In this document: positions 26,576-35,882 of the stretch, piece after piece
How positions within the stretch are numbered: the stretch's first letter is position 1
Layout: every line of letters begins with the position of its first letter
Source of the DNA: Acidovorax sp. Leaf160
GTDB lineage: Bacteria; Pseudomonadota; Gammaproteobacteria; Burkholderiales; Burkholderiaceae_C
Direction: 5' to 3'
DNA length: 47,828 nt
Assembly: GCF_001424265.1 (NCBI RefSeq)
Contig: NZ_LMOV01000014.1
Location: 1 to 47,828, forward strand
The notes under the pieces: generated by a model
Databases searched by the model: none
Told to the model about the DNA's origin: nothing
Seen by the model: only the letters and a program-made list of their open reading frames with translations
Made by a program: the position numbers and the translations under genes

Positions 26576-27101
26576 CCGGCTGCTGCTCATCGTCGAGGAC
26601 GACGACGCCTTCGCGCGCACCCTGGCGCGCTCTTTCGAGCGGCGGGGCTACCGCGTGCTGCAGGCCGACAGCCTCACCGCGCTCGACAGCGTGCTGGCCG
26701 AGCACACGCCGGGCTACGCCGTCGTGGACCTGAAGCTCAAGGGCGAGGCCTCGGGCCTGGCCTGCGTGCAGAAGCTGCATGCCCACGACGAAGACATGCT
26801 CATCGTCGTGCTGACGGGCTTCGCCAGCATCGCCACCGCCGTCGAGGCCGTGAAGCTGGGCGCCTGCCACTACCTCGCCAAGCCCTCCAACACCGATGAC
26901 ATCGAGGCCGCCTTCGGCTTGTCGGAAGGCAATGCCGACGTGGAGCTCACCAACCGCTCCAGCTCCATCAAGACGCTGGAGTGGGAACGCATCCACGAGG
27001 TGCTGGCCGAGACCGATTTCAACATTTCGGAAGCTGCACGGCGCCTGGGCATGCACCGGCGCACCCTCACGCGCAAGCTGGAAAAGCGGCAGGTCAGCTG
27101 A
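26562..27101 (+). CDS. regA: Response regulator, RegA/PrrA/ActR type
   Basis: The 179-residue product has an N-terminal receiver domain (acidic pocket VEDDD near residue 10, phospho-acceptor D56 in VVDLKLKGEASGL, K at CHYLAKPSN) and a Fis-type C-terminal helix-turn-helix (NISEAARRLGMHRRTLTRKL). The latter is almost the invariant RegA DNA-binding sequence. It is the cognate partner of the overlapping RegB kinase. The linker between domains lacks the proline run often seen in alphaproteobacterial RegA. It is the last gene of the cyo-SURF1-reg run and is followed by a palindromic repeat. Confidence 0.94.
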   Translation: MEPTDRLLLIVEDDDAFARTLARSFERRGYRVLQADSLTALDSVLAEHTPGYAVVDLKLKGEASGLACVQKLHAHDEDMLIVVLTGFASIATAVEAVKLGACHYLAKPSNTDDIEAAFGLSEGNADVELTNRSSSIKTLEWERIHEVLAETDFNISEAARRLGMHRRTLTRKLEKRQVS

Positions 27102-27127
27102 TCATTTTTGGATGAAATCCGGCCTCC

Positions 27128-27172
27128 GCGCTTGATATACATGGGCGTAATGCTATTATTTTAATAGCAATA
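27128..27172. repeat. Dispersed palindromic repeat, copy B
   Basis: GCGCTTGATATACATGGG leads to the perfect hairpin GCTATTA-TTT-TAATAGC at 27152-27168. It matches the copy at 5328-5372 at nearly every base and again lies between convergent genes (regA and the sbmA-like gene). Confidence 0.8.
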
Positions 27173-27195
27173 AACAGTAGAGGCATGGGTTTCGC

Positions 27196-28212
27196 TCAAA
27201 GGCCGGGGTCGGTCCTGCCCGCTGCCGCCAGCGATACCGGCTCCGCCGGCATCTGCTGCTCGAAGGCGCGCAGCCGCTTGTAGATCGAGATCTGCTCGAC
27301 CACCGTGCTCCAGTTCTGCACCAGGAACTGGAACGACTCCATCACCCGGTCGAAGGCACGCGAGATCTGCTGCATCACCCCGAGCGTGATGCCGCCGGCG
27401 ATCAGCGTGGGGCCGAGCGCCACCAGGGGCACCAGCACGCTCACCTGCAGGTACGACCACTTCACGACGTCGAAGTAGAGATAGTTGAAGAACAGCCGGA
27501 AATAGTTGCGCCGTACGTCGGCGAACAGCGCTGCCGCCGTGGACGGTTGGGCGCGCGCCGGGTCGTCCTCGCCCAGCACCAGCTCCTTGCGATAGGCCGC
27601 CTCCACCCGTTGGTTGTGGAATTCCAGCCCCGGCAAGCGCACACCGACCACCGCCAGCAACAGCGTTCCGCCCAGCGACCACAGCAGCGCCACCCACACC
27701 AGCGAGTGCGGCACCGCGCCGAGCACGGGCAAGGCGGTGACCTTGTCCGACAGCATCCAGAGCACCGGGACGAAGGCGGCGAGCGTCATCAGGCTGCGCA
27801 TGAAGGTCAGACCCAGGCTTTCCATGGTGCTGGCGAAGCGCATGGTGTCTTCCTGCACGCGCTGCGCCGCGCCCTCGACGTGGCGCAGTCGCGGCCACGC
27901 AGCCATGTAGTGCTCGTTCATGGCCTGCCGCCAGCGAAAGATGTAGTGCTTGCAGAAGAAGTCCACCACCACCGCGGTGGTTACATACACCATGGCGATG
28001 CGGATGAAGGTCGACAGCTCGCTCCAGTACTGCCCAGCGGTGATGCTGCCCGGCTGCCCCAGCGACTTCTGGATCAGGTCGTAGAACGCTCCGAACCAGT
28101 CGTTGATCTGCACGTCCAGCTCGACGCGGTACCAGGTCGCCAGCAGGATGAAGGCCGAGCCGGCGATCGACCAGGCCCACCAGCGGCGGGCCAGAAAGAA
28201 GGACTTGAACAT
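27196..28212 (-). CDS. sbmA: SbmA/BacA-like peptide transporter
   Basis: The 338-residue inner-membrane protein matches the SbmA/BacA family: RRWWAWSIAGSAFILLATWYRVELDVQINDWFGAFYDLIQ at the start (shown here as the region of residues 9-48), FRWRQAMNEHYMAAWPRLRHVEGAAQRVQED in the middle, and FFNYLYFDVVKWSYLQVSVLVPLV later. SbmA imports microcins, bleomycin and proline-rich peptides using the proton gradient. It is shorter than E. coli SbmA (406). The ATG at 28212 gives the family-typical MFKSFF start. Its promoter probably lies between 28213 and 28313, as an acnB terminator sits just beyond. The call is by family; the natural substrate is unknown. Confidence 0.88.
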   Translation of the reverse strand: MFKSFFLARRWWAWSIAGSAFILLATWYRVELDVQINDWFGAFYDLIQKSLGQPGSITAGQYWSELSTFIRIAMVYVTTAVVVDFFCKHYIFRWRQAMNEHYMAAWPRLRHVEGAAQRVQEDTMRFASTMESLGLTFMRSLMTLAAFVPVLWMLSDKVTALPVLGAVPHSLVWVALLWSLGGTLLLAVVGVRLPGLEFHNQRVEAAYRKELVLGEDDPARAQPSTAAALFADVRRNYFRLFFNYLYFDVVKWSYLQVSVLVPLVALGPTLIAGGITLGVMQQISRAFDRVMESFQFLVQNWSTVVEQISIYKRLRAFEQQMPAEPVSLAAAGRTDPGL

Positions 28213-28313
28213 CGTGCGTCCGTGTTGTTGTGGTTCTGCCGGGTGAGATGCAGGCGGCCCCCTCAACGTTCCATCGCTGCCTGCCCTTTCGCCAGCAAGC
28301 GAGCCACTCCATG

Positions 28314-28344
28314 AAAAAAGCCCTGGAGATCACTCTCCAGGGCT
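28314..28344 (-). terminator. Rho-independent terminator of acnB
   Basis: AGCCCTGGAGA (28319-28329) pairs perfectly with TCTCCAGGGCT (28334-28344) around a four-base loop. On the minus strand the stem is followed by a run of six T. It lies 77 bases after the acnB stop and insulates the sbmA-like gene. The rest of 28213-28420 holds nothing else I recognise. Confidence 0.93.
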
Positions 28345-28420
28345 TGGCGGCGCGCGGCCCGCGAAGGGCCACACCGGGCGCGGGACCGCGAGCGCCGAGG
28401 CGCGCCGGCCCCCTGCCGCG

Positions 28421-31012
28421 TCAGGCGGCGACCGACTTGGCGGCTTCCGCGTATTCCTCGATCTGGTCGAAGTTCATGTAGCGGTAGACGCTCGCCTTGT
28501 CCGCATCGATCACACCCATTTCCTTGAGGTATTCCTCCTTGGTGGGCAGCTTGCCGATGCGCGAGGCGATGGCGGCCAGCTCGGCCGAGCCCAGGAACAC
28601 GTTGGTGTTCTTGCCCAGGCGGTTCGGGAAGTTGCGGGTCGAGGTGGAAATGACCGTCGCGCCTTCACGCACCTGCGCCTGGTTGCCCATGCACAGCGAG
28701 CAGCCCGGCATTTCGGTGCGGGCACCGGCCGTGCCGAACGCCGCGTAGTGGCCTTCCTTGATCAGCTCGCTCTCGTCCATCTTGGTGGGCGGTGCCACCC
28801 ACAGCTTGACCGGAATGTCGCGCTGGCCACCCAGCAGCTTGGCAGCGGCCCGGAAGTGGCCGATGTTGGTCATGCACGAGCCGATGAAGGCTTCGTCGAT
28901 CGGGGTGCCGGCCACTTCCGAGAGGAACTTGGCGTCGTCCGGATCGTTCGGGCAGCAGACGATGGGCTCCTGGATGTCGGCCAGGTCGATCTCGATCACG
29001 GCAGCGTATTCGGCGTCCTTGTCGGCTTCCAGCAGCTCGGGGTTGGCCAGCCAGGCCTCGACCTTCTCGATGCGGCGTGCCAGCGTGCGGGCGTCGGCGT
29101 AGCCGTCGGCGATCATCTTCTTCATCAGCACGACGTTGCTGGTGAGGTATTCCTTGATCGGCTCGGGGTTCAGCTTGATCGTGCAACCGGCAGCGGAACG
29201 CTCGGCGGACGCGTCGGACAGCTCGAAGGCCTGTTCGACCTTCAGGTTCGGCAGGCCCTCGATCTCGAGGATGCGGCCCGAGAACGCATTGACCTTGCCG
29301 GCCTTGGCCACGGTCAGCAGGCCCTGCTTGATGGCGTAGAGGGGAATGGCATGCACCAGGTCACGCAGCGTGACGCCGGGCTGCATTTCGCCCTTGAAGC
29401 GCACCAGGATGGATTCGGGCATGTCGAGGGGCATCACACCCGTCGCCGCACCGAAAGCCACCAGGCCGGAGCCGGCCGGGAACGAGATGCCGATCGGGAA
29501 GCGCGTGTGCGAATCGCCGCCGGTGCCGACGGTGTCGGGCAGCAGCAGGCGGTTCAGCCAGCTGTGGATCACGCCGTCGCCCGGGCGCAGTGCCACGCCG
29601 CCGCGGTTGCTGATGAAGGCCGGCAGTTCGCGGTGCGTCTTCACGTCCACGGGCTTCGGGTAGGCGGCCGTGTGGCAGAACGACTGCATCACCATGTCGG
29701 CGGAGAAACCCAGGCAGGCCAGGTCCTTCAGCTCGTCGCGGGTCATGGGGCCGGTCGTGTCCTGGCTGCCCACGGTGGTCATCTTCGGCTCGCAGTAGGT
29801 GCCGGGCCGCACGCCCTGGCCTTCCGGCAGGCCGACGGCACGGCCGACCATCTTCTGCGCCAGCGTGAAGCCGGCCTTGGATTCGGCGGGCGCCTGCGGC
29901 AGACGGAAGACGGTGGATGCGGGCAGGCCGAGGAACTCGCGCGCCTTGGACGTGAGCGAACGGCCGATGATCAGGTTGATGCGGCCGCCGGCGCGCACTT
30001 CGTCGAACAGCACGTCGCTCTTGAGCTGGAACTCGGCCACGGTCTCGCCGTTCTTCACCAGCTTGCCGTCGTAGGGCATGACGTCGATCACGTCGCCCAT
30101 CTCCAGCTTGGAGACATCCACCTCGATCGGCAGGGAGCCGGAATCTTCCTGGGTGTTGAAGAAGATCGGGGCGATCTTGCCGCCGAGCGTGACGCCGCCG
30201 AAGCGCTTGTTCGGCACGAACGGAATGTCGGCGCCGGTCGCCCAGATCACGCTGTTGGTGGCCGACTTGCGCGAGGAGCCCGTGCCCACCACGTCGCCCA
30301 CGTAGGCCACCAGGTGGCCCTTCTTCTTCAGGTCCTCGATGAACTGCATCGGGCCGCGCTTGCCGTCTTCCTCGGGCTTGAAGGCCGCGTCAGGGCGCGT
30401 GTTCTTCAGCATGGCCAGGTAGTGCAGCGGGATGTCCGGACGGCTCCAGGCGTCGGGCGCGGGGGAGAGGTCGTCGGTGTTGGTTTCGCCGGGCACCTTG
30501 AAGACGGTGACGGTGATCTTCTTCTCGACTTCCGGGCGGCTGGTGAACCACTCTGCGTCGGCCCACGACTGCATGACTTCCTGGGCCTTGGCATTGCCGG
30601 CCTTGGCCTTCTCGGCCACGTCGTTGAAGAAGTCGAACATCAAGAGCGTCTTCTTCAGCGCCTCGGCGGCCACGCCCGCCACTTCGGCGTCGTCCAGCAA
30701 CTCGATCAGCGGGTGCACGTTGTAGCCGCCCACCATGGTGCCGAGCAGTTCGGTGGCCTTGGACTTGGAGAGGAGACCGACCTTCAGATCGCCATGCGCC
30801 ACGGCGGCCAGGAAGCTGGCCTTGACCTTGGCTGCGTTGTCCACGCCGGGCGGCACGCGGTGGGTCAGCAGTTCGATCAGGAAAGCCTCTTCGCCGGCGG
30901 GCGGGTTCTTGATCAGCTCGATGAGCTCGGCCACCTGCTTGGCGTCGAGCGGCAGCGGCGGAATGCCCAGTGCAGCGCGTTCGGCTACATGGTCGCGATA
31001 GGCTTTCAACAT
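28421..31012 (-). CDS. acnB: Aconitate hydratase B
   Basis: The 863-residue product isomerises citrate to isocitrate through a [4Fe-4S] cluster. It is of the AcnB type: the N-terminal HEAT-like domain ([25 protein letters not shown]), the swivel domain next ([17 protein letters not shown]), and C-terminal cluster cysteines in [16 protein letters not shown] and [11 protein letters not shown]. The length is normal (E. coli 865). GGAGAAG precedes the ATG at 31012. It is the last gene of the leftward run mdh-tam-CitE-like-secreted protein-acnB, though a 204-base gap before it leaves room for its own promoter. A clear terminator follows. Confidence 0.97.
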   Translation of the reverse strand: MLKAYRDHVAERAALGIPPLPLDAKQVAELIELIKNPPAGEEAFLIELLTHRVPPGVDNAAKVKASFLAAVAHGDLKVGLLSKSKATELLGTMVGGYNVHPLIELLDDAEVAGVAAEALKKTLLMFDFFNDVAEKAKAGNAKAQEVMQSWADAEWFTSRPEVEKKITVTVFKVPGETNTDDLSPAPDAWSRPDIPLHYLAMLKNTRPDAAFKPEEDGKRGPMQFIEDLKKKGHLVAYVGDVVGTGSSRKSATNSVIWATGADIPFVPNKRFGGVTLGGKIAPIFFNTQEDSGSLPIEVDVSKLEMGDVIDVMPYDGKLVKNGETVAEFQLKSDVLFDEVRAGGRINLIIGRSLTSKAREFLGLPASTVFRLPQAPAESKAGFTLAQKMVGRAVGLPEGQGVRPGTYCEPKMTTVGSQDTTGPMTRDELKDLACLGFSADMVMQSFCHTAAYPKPVDVKTHRELPAFISNRGGVALRPGDGVIHSWLNRLLLPDTVGTGGDSHTRFPIGISFPAGSGLVAFGAATGVMPLDMPESILVRFKGEMQPGVTLRDLVHAIPLYAIKQGLLTVAKAGKVNAFSGRILEIEGLPNLKVEQAFELSDASAERSAAGCTIKLNPEPIKEYLTSNVVLMKKMIADGYADARTLARRIEKVEAWLANPELLEADKDAEYAAVIEIDLADIQEPIVCCPNDPDDAKFLSEVAGTPIDEAFIGSCMTNIGHFRAAAKLLGGQRDIPVKLWVAPPTKMDESELIKEGHYAAFGTAGARTEMPGCSLCMGNQAQVREGATVISTSTRNFPNRLGKNTNVFLGSAELAAIASRIGKLPTKEEYLKEMGVIDADKASVYRYMNFDQIEEYAEAAKSVAA

Positions 31013-31216
31013 TTTCTTCTCCAGTGGGTACTACGTTTCTAAGATGGGGCGGCTGGGCCGCGTGCCAACCGGCAGGCAACGCACGGCACGCAGGACACGA
31101 ACGACACGCGCGGCCCGAGGGCGGCCGTGCCGTGAGGCGCCGCACGCTCGGTAGGCACTTCGCGGGCCGCGAACGTGTCCTGCGGCCGGCACGCATGGCG
31201 CCGGGCCGGCTGCTGC

Positions 31217-31873
31217 TTACTTGTTGGCGGCCGCAGCGGGCAGCGGGTCGAGAACGCTCGGCTGAGGGTTGGTCTTCAGACCTTCCGCCACGAGCAGTTG
31301 CTCGGGGCTCATGCACTCGTCCGCAAGGCGTTGGCCGGCCTTCTGGTTCATCAGCATCGACTTGTTGGCGATCTGCAGCCACACGGCGCCACCGTGCTGG
31401 TCTTCCAGGCGCACGGCGCCGGTGCTGGTCGCCACAGGCGTCATGCGGTACTTGAAGCCCTTGCCTTCCAGGTTGAAGCGGCCGGGCGACGCCGGGTCGC
31501 GCTCGATGTTCACCGAGGCGCCCAGCTCGCAGGCGATGCGGCCGGTGTGCACCTTCTCCGCAATCGCCAGCTCGGCAGGCGACAGGGCCTCCTCGGCAGC
31601 CACCAGGCCGGACGCCACCTGTGCCGTCGCGCTCTTGAGCTGGGTGCGGCTGCTGTTGGCCTTGGGCTTCGCCTTGGCGACCGTGGTCTTCTCGGCGGCT
31701 GCGGACTTGGCCGTGGACTTGGCCGGGGTGGTTTTCTTGGCCGCTGGCTGCGCCGACTTGGCGGCCGGCTTGGCCGTGGTCTTGGCGGCTGCGGCCTTGG
31801 CGGCGTCAGCCGTCTGCGCCAGGGCCAGCGCGGGAGCCAGCACCATCAGCGCGGATGCGATCAGGGACTTCAT
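31217..31873 (-). CDS. Secreted Ala/Lys-rich protein, unknown function
   Basis: This 218-residue protein begins with a signal peptide (MKSLIASALMVLAPALALAQ, cleavage likely after ALAQ). Residues 21-95 form a low-complexity stretch of AAK, TAK and AKP repeats that resembles histone-H1-like or envelope-spacer sequence. The C-terminal half (about 100-218) looks folded and has two cysteines (ACELG and ADECM) that could form a disulfide in the periplasm, plus KGFKYRMTPVATSTGAVRLEDQHGG. I do not recognise a named family. It follows the CitE-like gene by 56 bases and precedes acnB on the same strand. The start at 31873 has GGGAAT upstream. Confidence 0.8.
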   Translation of the reverse strand: MKSLIASALMVLAPALALAQTADAAKAAAAKTTAKPAAKSAQPAAKKTTPAKSTAKSAAAEKTTVAKAKPKANSSRTQLKSATAQVASGLVAAEEALSPAELAIAEKVHTGRIACELGASVNIERDPASPGRFNLEGKGFKYRMTPVATSTGAVRLEDQHGGAVWLQIANKSMLMNQKAGQRLADECMSPEQLLVAEGLKTNPQPSVLDPLPAAAANK

Positions 31874-31929
31874 GGGGAGATTCCTACTCGGGGAAAAAAG
31901 CGGTGTATGAAACAACCTGCGGGGAAGGA

Positions 31930-32946
31930 TCAGGCGGCCGGAACATCGGCCGATGTGAACCATGCCTGCGCCGTCTCGGGCAGCGCTCGGCCGGTCTGGT
32001 GAGCACGCGTCAATACCTGCCAGAAATAGCGGTAGCTGGCGCGATCGTGCAAGACGCCCTCCACGCTGACCGGAGCCCAGTCGGCGTGAACGGCGGCAGA
32101 AAGGATCCGGGCAGCCAGCACGATTTCATCGTGCGCGGGGGCAAAGGCCGCCAGGATGGGCAGGATCTGGGCCGGATGGATGCTCCACATGCGGGTGAAG
32201 CCGAATTCCCGTGCGGCGCGGCCGGCCGACGCCTGCAGGGCCGCCGCATCGTTGAACTCCGTCACGACGCAATGGGACGGCACCTTGCCATGCGCATGGC
32301 AGGCCGACGCGATCTCCAGCTTGGCGCGCACCACCAGCGGATGCTCGAACTGGCCGGCAGCGCTCATGCCGGCCGCCGGAATCGCGCCCCCGTGGGCGGA
32401 CACGAAATCCATCAGCCCGAAGCTCAGGCTCTGCACCCGAGGGTGCGCGGCGATGTCGAACGCGCGGTGCACGGCAGCCGGCGACTCGATCAGCACGTGC
32501 AGCGGCAGGTGGCCGGCGCCCGCCGCCAGCAGCGCTCGCTCGGCCTGCAGCACGTCTTCGACGGATTCCACCTTCGGAATCATGATGTGGCAGAGGCGGT
32601 GCCCCGCCTCGCCCGCGATGACCGCCATGTCTTGCGCAAAGGCGGGGTGATCGACCGTGTGCACGCGGGCCGCCACGCGGGCGGCAGGCGCGGCGTCGCG
32701 GGCGAGCGCGGCCACCAGCGCCGCATGCTCACGCTCCTGCCCGACCGGCGCTCCGTCTTCGCAGTCGAGCGTCACGTCGAACACGCAGCGGCCGTACTCG
32801 GCGGTGAGTTCGGCCTGCAGCGCGAGGCTCTTGCGCATGCGCGCCTCCACCCCGCTGTAATGGTCGCAAACGGGCAGCTGCATGGCGCCGGCCTGGGCAC
32901 CCAGCAGCGCCTCGGCCGGGTGGACGAATGGGGAGGTGCCGCTCAT
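31930..32946 (-). CDS. HpcH/HpaI aldolase, CitE-like CoA-ester lyase
   Basis: The 338-residue product belongs to the CitE-like lyase family, TIM-barrel enzymes that cleave malyl-CoA, citramalyl-CoA or related esters with Mg2+. Family residues are visible: the substrate arginine in RMRKSLA, the acidic DCEDGAP, E in VLIESPAAVHRAFDIA and D in FGLMDFVSAHGG. The sequence departs from citrate-lyase beta subunit, and no CitF, CitD or CitX neighbour exists, so it is not part of citrate lyase. It overlaps tam by ATGA and is in the mdh transcript, which suggests a substrate tied to the TCA cycle. Exact substrate unknown. Confidence 0.85.
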   Translation of the reverse strand: MSGTSPFVHPAEALLGAQAGAMQLPVCDHYSGVEARMRKSLALQAELTAEYGRCVFDVTLDCEDGAPVGQEREHAALVAALARDAAPAARVAARVHTVDHPAFAQDMAVIAGEAGHRLCHIMIPKVESVEDVLQAERALLAAGAGHLPLHVLIESPAAVHRAFDIAAHPRVQSLSFGLMDFVSAHGGAIPAAGMSAAGQFEHPLVVRAKLEIASACHAHGKVPSHCVVTEFNDAAALQASAGRAAREFGFTRMWSIHPAQILPILAAFAPAHDEIVLAARILSAAVHADWAPVSVEGVLHDRASYRYFWQVLTRAHQTGRALPETAQAWFTSADVPAA

Positions 32947-33725
32947 GCCGCCCGCTGCGCAATGAGGAAGAGGCGGGGAAACGCCAGCAGCCGGCGGCCG
33001 TCGGTGCGCACGGCATAGGCAGCGTCCACCCGGCGTTCGTACTCGGCCAGGAAGCCGGCGCGCTGCGCGTCGTCCAGGGGGTCGGTGAACGGTTTCAAGC
33101 CGGTGGCGCGCACCCATTCGACGATGGTGGACGCCGACGGCATGACATGCTGATAGACCGTGTGCCACACGTCCACCAGGGCGGCGTGGGGGGCCAGCAG
33201 GTCGTAGTAGCCGCCGACCGCGAGCAGGTCGGTGCGCACCGCATCCGGGTCGCCGATGGAGGCGGACCAGGGGCCGGCCGCCGCGACTTCGCGCATCAGC
33301 CGATGGGTGGGCTCCTGCCGGTTGTCGGGCATCTGGATCGCCAGCACGCCGCCAGGCGCTAGGCTGCGCAGCAGCCGGGGAATCAGTTGTTCGTGCCCTG
33401 CCACCCACTGCAGGGCGGCATTGGCGAAGATGAGGTCGGGAGCCGCGCCCGTTGCGGGCTCCCAGCGGGCGATGTCGCCTGCGATGAATTCGACGCCAGG
33501 CAGCCGCTGCCTGGCAGTGGCCAGCATGGCTTCGGAGTTGTCCAGGCCGGTGACCTGGGCATCCGGAAACCGCTGCACCAGCAGCTCGGTGGAATTGCCC
33601 GGACCGCAACCGAGGTCCACCACGCGGGTGGGGGCCGGATGCGGCACGCGCGCCAGCAGCTCCTGGGCCGGGCGCGTGCGCTCGTCCTCGAAGCGGCGGT
33701 AGAGCGCGGGGTTCCAGTCGAGCAT
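32943..33725 (-). CDS. tam: Trans-aconitate 2-methyltransferase
   Basis: The 260-residue class I SAM-dependent methyltransferase has the SAM motif VVDLGCGPGNS at residues 36-46 and the whole-length Tam pattern (MLDWNPALYRRFEDERTRPAQELL at the start in the region 1-24, NAALQWVAGHEQLIPRL, PDNRQEPTHRLMREVA). Tam methylates trans-aconitate, a spontaneous product of cis-aconitate that inhibits aconitase. Here it lies 12 bases downstream of mdh and two genes upstream of acnB, so the detoxifying enzyme travels with the enzyme it protects. It overlaps the CitE-like gene by four bases. Confidence 0.92.
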   Translation of the reverse strand: MLDWNPALYRRFEDERTRPAQELLARVPHPAPTRVVDLGCGPGNSTELLVQRFPDAQVTGLDNSEAMLATARQRLPGVEFIAGDIARWEPATGAAPDLIFANAALQWVAGHEQLIPRLLRSLAPGGVLAIQMPDNRQEPTHRLMREVAAAGPWSASIGDPDAVRTDLLAVGGYYDLLAPHAALVDVWHTVYQHVMPSASTIVEWVRATGLKPFTDPLDDAQRAGFLAEYERRVDAAYAVRTDGRRLLAFPRLFLIAQRAA

Positions 33726-33737
33726 GACGCTTGTGGT

Positions 33738-34724
33738 TTACAGCAGGTGCTTGACGCCGTCTTGCTCGCCTTGCAGCTCGGCCAGCGTCTTGTTGATGGC
33801 TTCTTGCGAGAAGGCGTCGATCTCCAGGCCTTCGACGATCTTGTATTCGCCGTTCTCGGTGGTGACCGGGAAGCCGAAGACGATGCCGGCAGGAATGCCG
33901 TATTCGCCGTTCGATGGCACGCCCATCGTGACCCACTCGCCGTTAGAGCCCAGCGCCCAGTCACGGATGTGGTCGATGGCGGCGTTGGCAGCCGAAGCGG
34001 CCGACGACAGACCGCGTGCGGCGATGATGGCCGCGCCCCGCTTGCCCACCGTCGGCAGGAAGGTGTCGGCGTTCCAGACCTGGTCGTTGATCATGTCCTT
34101 GATCGACTGGCCGTTGGTGGTCGCGAAGCGGTAGTCGGCATACATCGTGGGCGAGTGGTTGCCCCACACCGTCAGCTTGCGGATGTCGCCCACCTTGGTG
34201 CCGGTCTTGGCGGCCAGTTGCGATGCGGCGCGGTTGTGGTCCAGGCGCAGCATGGCGGTGAAGTTCTTGGCCGGCAGGTCCGGAGCCGACTTCATGGCGA
34301 TGTAGGCGTTGGTGTTGGCGGGGTTGCCGACGACCAGCACCTTCACGTTGCGCGACGCGACGGCGTTCAGCGCCTTGCCTTGTGCGGTGAAGATCTGGGC
34401 GTTGGCGGCCAGCAGGTCGGCACGCTCCATGCCGGGGCCGCGCGGACGGGCACCGACCAGCAGTGCGTAGTCGGTGTCCTTGAAGGCTTGCAGGGGGTCG
34501 GAATGGGCTTCGATGCCGGCCAGCAGCGGGAAAGCGCAGTCTTCCAGCTCCATGATCACGCCCTTGAGCGCGTTCTGGGCCTTCTCGTCGGGGATTTCCA
34601 GCAGCTGCAGGATGACCGGCTGGTCCTTGCCGAGCATTTCGCCGGAGGCGATGCGGAACAACAGGGCGTAACCGATTTGGCCGGCTGCGCCGGTAACGGC
34701 GACACGGACGGGCTTCTTGCTCAT
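33738..34724 (-). CDS. mdh: Malate dehydrogenase
   Basis: The 328-residue NAD-dependent enzyme oxidises malate to oxaloacetate. It is of the cytosolic-type group found in Burkholderiales: the NAD motif [19 protein letters not shown] near residue 12, substrate arginines in [14 protein letters not shown], and the catalytic histidine in [14 protein letters not shown]. It heads the leftward run to tam and the CitE-like gene and faces the GntR gene across 214 bases. The region just upstream is AT-richer than its surroundings, as expected for a promoter. Confidence 0.97.
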   Translation of the reverse strand: MSKKPVRVAVTGAAGQIGYALLFRIASGEMLGKDQPVILQLLEIPDEKAQNALKGVIMELEDCAFPLLAGIEAHSDPLQAFKDTDYALLVGARPRGPGMERADLLAANAQIFTAQGKALNAVASRNVKVLVVGNPANTNAYIAMKSAPDLPAKNFTAMLRLDHNRAASQLAAKTGTKVGDIRKLTVWGNHSPTMYADYRFATTNGQSIKDMINDQVWNADTFLPTVGKRGAAIIAARGLSSAASAANAAIDHIRDWALGSNGEWVTMGVPSNGEYGIPAGIVFGFPVTTENGEYKIVEGLEIDAFSQEAINKTLAELQGEQDGVKHLL

Positions 34725-34848
34725 GTGAAAACTCCAAAAATAATGAAGAAACAGGTGTCGGTGCAAGTTGCACCAGCGCCAGTCACCAGCAGCCCGTGCC
34801 CTGCAGAACAGCCTCGGAGTGTACTGCCGAATCGGGCGCGGCGCCAAT

Positions 34849-34876
34849 TTGTCTTATGTCTTATATAAGATATGAT
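34849..34876 (+). promoter_or_regulatory. gntR promoter with palindrome in its spacer
   Basis: TTGTCT (34849-34854) and TATGAT (34871-34876) are 16 bases apart, a good sigma-70-type promoter pointing at the GntR gene. The spacer contains TCTTATATAAGA (34859-34870), a perfect 12-bp palindrome. GntR-family operators are usually short palindromes of this kind, so autorepression is likely. The same site lies 135 bases upstream of mdh and could also control the leftward genes. Confidence 0.65.
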
Positions 34877-34938
34877 CGCTGCTTGCCCTGAATGGCCCTG
34901 GCGTATCGCAGCCCCGGCCCGGGCAGGCCCCACCAACG

Positions 34939-35730
34939 ATGTCCTCCACCCCCCTCGCCGATACCGACAGCGCAGCCCCCCTTCCCGGCGGCTCGGCGGC
35001 GTCGACGCCCGCATTCAGCCCGCTCTACCAGCAGATCAAGGGCCTGATCCTGCAGAGCCTGCAGCATGGCGAATGGAAGCCGGGCGAGGCGATTCCCAGC
35101 GAAATGGACCTGGCCGCCCGGTTCCGCGTGAGCCAGGGCACGGTGCGCAAGGCCATCGATGAGCTGGCGGCCGAGAACCTGGTGACGCGCCGCCAGGGCA
35201 AGGGCACCTTCGTCGCCACGCATGCGGAGCGCCATGTGCAGTACCGCTTCCTCAAGCTGCAGCCGGACGTGGGCGATGCGAATGACGAAGGCCCCGCCCA
35301 GCGCAGCGTGCTGGAGTGCCGGCGCCAGCGGGCCAGCGCCGAGATCGCGCGCGCGCTGATGCTGCGCTCCGGCGATCCGGTCATCCTCGCGCGGCGCATC
35401 CTGGCCTTCAGCGGCGAGCCCACCATCCTGGAAGACATCTGGCTGCCCGGCCAGACCTTCAAGGGCCTGACCGGCGAGCGCCTTGCCCAATACCAGGGGC
35501 CGACCTACGCCATGTTCGAGATCGACTTCGGCGTGCGCATGGTGCGCGCGGAAGAAAAGATCCGCGCGGTGCTGCCAGACGCAGCCCAGGCGCAGGCGCT
35601 GGGCGTGAGCGAGCAGACTCCGCTGCTGAGCGTGGAGCGCCTTGCCTTCACCTACAACGACGTACCGATGGAACTGCGCCGCGGTCTCTACCGCACCGAT
35701 ACCCATCACTACCGCAACGAGCTGAGTTGA
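34939..35730 (+). CDS. GntR-family regulator, HutC subfamily (UTRA domain)
   Basis: The 263-residue product has an N-terminal tail of about 28 residues, a winged helix-turn-helix (residues 29-97; SEMDLAARFRVSQGTVRKAIDELAAENLVTRRQGKGTFV region), and a C-terminal UTRA effector domain (about 105-258; ILARRILAFSGEPTILEDIWLP, YAMFEIDFGV). UTRA regulators sense small metabolites, usually acids or sugars. It lies between mdh-tam-acnB and sdhCDAB-sdhE-gltA, so it is a prime candidate for a TCA-cycle regulator; the effector cannot be read from sequence. A palindrome sits within its own promoter. Confidence 0.93.
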   Translation: MSSTPLADTDSAAPLPGGSAASTPAFSPLYQQIKGLILQSLQHGEWKPGEAIPSEMDLAARFRVSQGTVRKAIDELAAENLVTRRQGKGTFVATHAERHVQYRFLKLQPDVGDANDEGPAQRSVLECRRQRASAEIARALMLRSGDPVILARRILAFSGEPTILEDIWLPGQTFKGLTGERLAQYQGPTYAMFEIDFGVRMVRAEEKIRAVLPDAAQAQALGVSEQTPLLSVERLAFTYNDVPMELRRGLYRTDTHHYRNELS

Positions 35731-35808
35731 CCGTTGTGGTCTCTTCGCGTCCTCCTGTCACCAAAGCCCGAGCGCGCCGAAAATACGTGCGGCCCGACCC
35801 CACGGTTG

Positions 35809-35819
35809 TTGCATTGCAA
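35809..35819. promoter_or_regulatory. Palindrome TTGCATTGCAA before sdhC
   Basis: A perfect 11-base palindrome lies 63 bases before sdhC, directly followed by TAGAAT (35820-35825), a possible -10 element. The placement suits a repressor or activator site of the sdh-gltA operon. It is unlike the palindrome in front of gntR, so it may bind a different protein. Confidence 0.4.
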
Positions 35820-35882
35820 TAGAATTTTGGGTTGTTTGCCCGCGCAATTACAACGCAGTTACATCCACGAAAGCCCCTCGAC

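Noticed and set aside
31930-32946. Citrate lyase beta subunit.
   Set aside because: No partner subunits are present and the motifs differ from true CitE.
31930-33936. A single long open frame that could suggest a fusion protein over the CitE-like lyase.
   Set aside because: The part beyond 32946 is out of frame with the clear tam gene, and the lyase has its own ATG overlapping the tam stop.
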